DNA of 17,299 nucleotides from Lysobacteraceae bacterium (GTDB taxonomy: Bacteria; Pseudomonadota; Gammaproteobacteria; Xanthomonadales; Xanthomonadaceae), in the NCBI GenBank assembly GCA_028293685.1, contig JAQGOI010000371.1:1-17299 (forward strand), in the 5' to 3' direction. A model generated the notes under the pieces. That model was given only the letters and a program-made list of their open reading frames with translations. It was not told the DNA's origin and searched no databases. A program made the position numbers and the translations under genes. Positions within the stretch are counted from its first letter, which is position 1, and each line of letters starts with the position of its first letter. Below are positions 14,677-17,299 of this stretch, piece after piece.

Positions 14677-16961
14677 GGTGCAGCTCCCGGGTTTTTAGAG
14701 CCGACAGTGTCTTCTTCGCGCGCGCCACGTCCGGCAAAGCTGCGCAGCGCATTCAACGTCGCCTGCCATGCACGGTCGACCAGGCGGCCACGCTCGGCCG
14801 CCACGACCTTCGCCTGTCCGCGCGTCAGCATCCGGGCGACGCTGTCCAGTGACTGCTCGCCGACGCGTTGTCCGCGTTGATTGACGAACAATGCCTTGTC
14901 GGTGACCGGGCTGTACCACGACAATCGCCGGCGCACGAGATCGCCCTGCTGGTTGACCGTGAATTCGATCCACGTGCCGTAAGGCATCAGCCTGAGCTGG
15001 TCGTACTGCGCCTGTTCGGCAGCATCGCGCGGCGGCAATTCGGGCTTGCGCGCTTCGCTGGTGTCTTCGCCCAGGCGCACGCGCGCCTTCAGGCGCATCG
15101 TCAGTTCGGTCCGTGACGCCGGATCCTCGTCGTCATCCAACGCGCTGGTCAGGCGGCGCGCGATCGCCGCGGCTTCCTCGGCGTGATATCCAACCTGGCC
15201 CAGCGCGGCCTCGATGTGGTTGGCAAGCTCCGGATCGGGCTCGCCCCCGCTGCGCCCGCACGTGGCGACGATGCGTCGCGTGACTTCGAGTTGGCGTTCC
15301 CAGTCGGTCGAGTCCGGTCCCTGGCGCAGCAATGTCAAGGTCAGCACGTCGGCCCACGCCTGGTTGAGCAGGGCCCGGACGAATTTTGGAAGGCGCTGCT
15401 CGCCGACGATTTCAGTGATGGTCTCCGCCGCGCGCCGCTTGGCGATCTCCAGCTTTTCCTTGCCCCGTGCCGCTTCGACGTGCCGCCTTTCGGCCATCTC
15501 GGCCTTGCGCGCAAGATTCTGCAACTGGACCTGCAACTCGCGATTGCTGGCCTCGAAGACCGCGGGATCACCGTCGTAGTGTTCGACCACGTGGTTGACG
15601 GCCTGCTGCAGGGGCTGCAGCAACTGTGGATCCAGGTCGTCGTCGTCCAGCCAGCGCGCGCCTGATTCGGCGACCGCATTGAGCAGCTGCCGGGCAGGGT
15701 GCTGCGCCCTTACGAAAAAAGCGCGGTCCTGCAAGGCCATCCGCAGCAGCGGCACCTGCAGCTTGCGCAACAGCGGCGTTGCCGGTGCATCGGTGCGGAC
15801 CTCGCGCTCGATCTGCGTGTACAGCATGTCGAGCAATTCGAATGTGTCGCTGTCCTGCGGCGAAAAACTCGCGCCGTGGCCGCGTTCCTGACGCACCTGC
15901 GCCAGCAACGCCTGCTTGATGTCGAGCAGGTTGCGCGTGCCGCCACTGGCGCCGGGCTCGCGCATGCCATCCAGTGCGGCGACGACCTCGGTCGTTTCGA
16001 GCTGCTCACGGGTGCCCTGGCGCTGGTCGGGTCGCAGCTTGCCGATCAGTTCGCGGCGGCCGGACAGCAGCTGCTGCAACAGGCTGAAGGCCGCGCCTTC
16101 ATCGAATCCGGCCGTGTCGCCGTCGGGTTGTCCCAGCCACGCGGTATGGGTTCGGGGTTGGTCGCTCTTGTCGCCGCCGCGCCGCTTGCGCGACGACTTG
16201 CCGCCGTCCTTTGCGGCGTCGGCGGCAGCATCGGCGTCGGCGACCGAGCTTGGCCTGGCCCGGATGGGCACGTAGGTCAGGCTCGGCAGGATGCCGGCCT
16301 CGATCACGATGGCGTTGAGCGTTTCCAGCATCTGCGGGTAATCGCTCATGACCCGCCGATCGAACTGGCGATACAGCAGCAGTCGCGACTCCAGCGGCAG
16401 TTCCAGCGACTGTGTGGCCTCGCGCATGATCCGGCACAGCGCGCGCGGTCCAAGCGGTATGCGTTCGGCGTCGAATGCCGGACTGGCGGCCATGACGCCA
16501 AACCGCTGCCCAAGCAGGTGCAGGGGCAGGCTGGCGCGCGATTCCTGACGGGCCGCGATATCGCGCAGCACCGCATCCTCGTCCATCTCGCTTTCGTCAA
16601 CCAGGCTCAGATGCATGAAGCTCACCGGAGCATTCTCGGTGCCCGCCGCGGCGGGCGCGACGCGGCCCATCGATGCCAGGTTGGCTTCCAGTCCGGCCAT
16701 GAACAGTGGCACCAGATCGGACGACTGCATTCGAACCGTGCGCAGGGTCTGCATGTAGCCGGCTTGCAGCGCCGGATTGCGCGCGTGCTCGGACATGCGG
16801 TAAAGCTGCTGCTCGAAGTCGGCGACGGTCGCACTGAGCTGGCGTTCGAGTTCGTCCGAAGCGGCATTCAACAACTGGTCGAGCACACGCCTGACGCGCC
16901 GCGGGAGGACTGCGGTGGCCAGCGTCTGTGGGCTCGATTCGTTGGGTGGTGCTGCCGACAT
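14673..16961 (-). CDS. DUF1631 family protein
   Basis: This is a 762-residue soluble protein matching the DUF1631 family (PF07793); no enzymatic motif or TM segment is evident and the function is not established. The N-terminal part (about 1-235) is helical. A charged, alanine/lysine-rich linker (about 238-275, with ADADAAADAAKDGGKSSRKR) looks disordered. A long helical region with coiled-coil-like stretches follows (QVQLQNLARKAEMAERR). Near 652-710 a compact beta-rich segment (MPYGTWIEFTVNQQGDLVRR, then LSWYSPVTDKALFVNQRG) resembles the C-terminal conserved block of the family, possibly PilZ-like in fold; that last point is inference. Its stop overlaps the start of the PilZ gene. The ATG at 16961 was chosen as the first in-frame ATG after a 115-bp gap from hemW. 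Confidence 0.87.
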   Translation of the reverse strand: MSAAPPNESSPQTLATAVLPRRVRRVLDQLLNAASDELERQLSATVADFEQQLYRMSEHARNPALQAGYMQTLRTVRMQSSDLVPLFMAGLEANLASMGRVAPAAAGTENAPVSFMHLSLVDESEMDEDAVLRDIAARQESRASLPLHLLGQRFGVMAASPAFDAERIPLGPRALCRIMREATQSLELPLESRLLLYRQFDRRVMSDYPQMLETLNAIVIEAGILPSLTYVPIRARPSSVADADAAADAAKDGGKSSRKRRGGDKSDQPRTHTAWLGQPDGDTAGFDEGAAFSLLQQLLSGRRELIGKLRPDQRQGTREQLETTEVVAALDGMREPGASGGTRNLLDIKQALLAQVRQERGHGASFSPQDSDTFELLDMLYTQIEREVRTDAPATPLLRKLQVPLLRMALQDRAFFVRAQHPARQLLNAVAESGARWLDDDDLDPQLLQPLQQAVNHVVEHYDGDPAVFEASNRELQVQLQNLARKAEMAERRHVEAARGKEKLEIAKRRAAETITEIVGEQRLPKFVRALLNQAWADVLTLTLLRQGPDSTDWERQLEVTRRIVATCGRSGGEPDPELANHIEAALGQVGYHAEEAAAIARRLTSALDDDEDPASRTELTMRLKARVRLGEDTSEARKPELPPRDAAEQAQYDQLRLMPYGTWIEFTVNQQGDLVRRRLSWYSPVTDKALFVNQRGQRVGEQSLDSVARMLTRGQAKVVAAERGRLVDRAWQATLNALRSFAGRGAREEDTVGSKNPGAAP

Positions 16962-17076
16962 CGGGACGCTCGATCCTGTCCAGTGCTGATAATTAGCATG
17001 CCCTGCCGCTGACGGCCAGCGGGGGCCGGGCCACCGGCTGCGCTTCGAGGGTTGCCCAGCGCCCCATTGCCGTGGA

Positions 17077-17299
17077 TCAGTCCTTCAGGAACAGCGCGAT
17101 GACATCATTGGTAAAGCGGCGCCCTAGCTCCGTGGGAATGACGTGGTCACCGCTGGACGCGATCCAGTCCCGCCTCGACGCCGTGTCCAACTCCCCGGCA
17201 ATGTCGTTGCGGGACACGCCCGTCCGTGCCTCGAATTCCGTGAGCGAGAATCCTCCAACCAGACGCAGGGCATTGAGCATGTAATCGAACGGTCGGCGG
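17077..17299 (-). CDS. hemW: HemW haem chaperone (radical SAM, HemN-like), C-terminal part
   Basis: Only the last ~74 codons lie in the window; the gene continues past base 17299. The segment FDYMLNALRLVGGFSLTEFE followed by an R-TGVSRNDI helix-turn-helix matches the HemN C-terminal winged-helix-like domain that ends HemW proteins (YggW in E. coli). HemW proteins are oxygen-independent coproporphyrinogen oxidase relatives now regarded as haem chaperones. The radical SAM cysteines lie outside the window, so the exact subfamily is inferred from the tail and from the MNALRL motif. It ends with LFLKD and TGA at 17079-17077. The next gene on this strand is DUF1631, 115 bp downstream, and I see no strong terminator between them. 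Confidence 0.8.
   Translation of the reverse strand, partial: RRPFDYMLNALRLVGGFSLTEFEARTGVSRNDIAGELDTASRRDWIASSGDHVIPTELGRRFTNDVIALFLKD

Noticed and set aside
15699..17012. A 437-codon plus-strand frame opposite DUF1631
   Set aside because: It mirrors the DUF1631 codons, shows no family resemblance and ends in the intergenic gap.

Overview
The window looks like chromosomal DNA from a GC-rich gammaproteobacterium, most likely of the Xanthomonadales/Lysobacterales (Xanthomonadaceae or Rhodanobacteraceae). This placement rests on the gene order around 6S RNA (zapB-like, zapA, ssrS, ygfA), the ygfB-pepP pair, the very large two-component-propeller GGDEF/EAL sensor and the protein sequences. It is inference, not a database match. 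Nearly all of the window is coding. I see no mobile elements, CRISPR arrays, tRNAs or signs of recent transfer.

Layout. Bases 1-660 (+) are the end of an rRNA operon: the 3' part of 23S rRNA, a spacer without tRNA, 5S rRNA and a strong intrinsic terminator. Bases 740-3429 (-) are a housekeeping block read towards the rRNA operon: a ZapB-like coiled-coil gene and zapA behind a good sigma70 promoter, then 6S RNA, an intrinsic terminator, ygfA (5-formyl-THF cyclo-ligase), an EVE-domain gene and rpiA. Adjacent coding genes in this block share ATGA stop/start overlaps. Bases 3462-8051 (-) encode a 1529-residue membrane sensor: signal peptide, 14 propeller repeats, Y_Y_Y domain, one TM helix, two PAS domains, GGDEF and EAL. 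Bases 8162-10063 (+) are ygfB and pepP. Bases 10151-11476 (-) are pepQ, convergent with pepP.

Bases 11491-14190 (+) encode a second c-di-GMP protein (TM-CHASE-TM-PAS-GGDEF-EAL), diverging from pepQ with only 14 bp between start codons. Bases 14326-16961 (-) are a DUF1631 gene translationally coupled to a single-domain PilZ gene. The window ends in the 3' part of hemW (-).

How it fits together. The most notable theme is c-di-GMP signalling. Two membrane GGDEF-EAL proteins have contrasting motif states: the first lacks the GGDEF inhibitory site but has a canonical EAL domain, the second keeps the inhibitory site but has an altered EAL domain. A PilZ receptor is co-translated with a large DUF1631 protein next door. 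The other genes serve cell division (ZapA/ZapB-like), stationary-phase control of RNA polymerase (6S RNA), folate and pentose-phosphate metabolism, proline-peptide hydrolysis (PepP, PepQ) and haem trafficking (HemW). No wholly new system is evident. The best leads are the DUF1631-PilZ pair, the propeller sensor with an unknown ligand, the apparently leaderless zapB-like/zapA transcript and the terminator between 6S RNA and ygfA.
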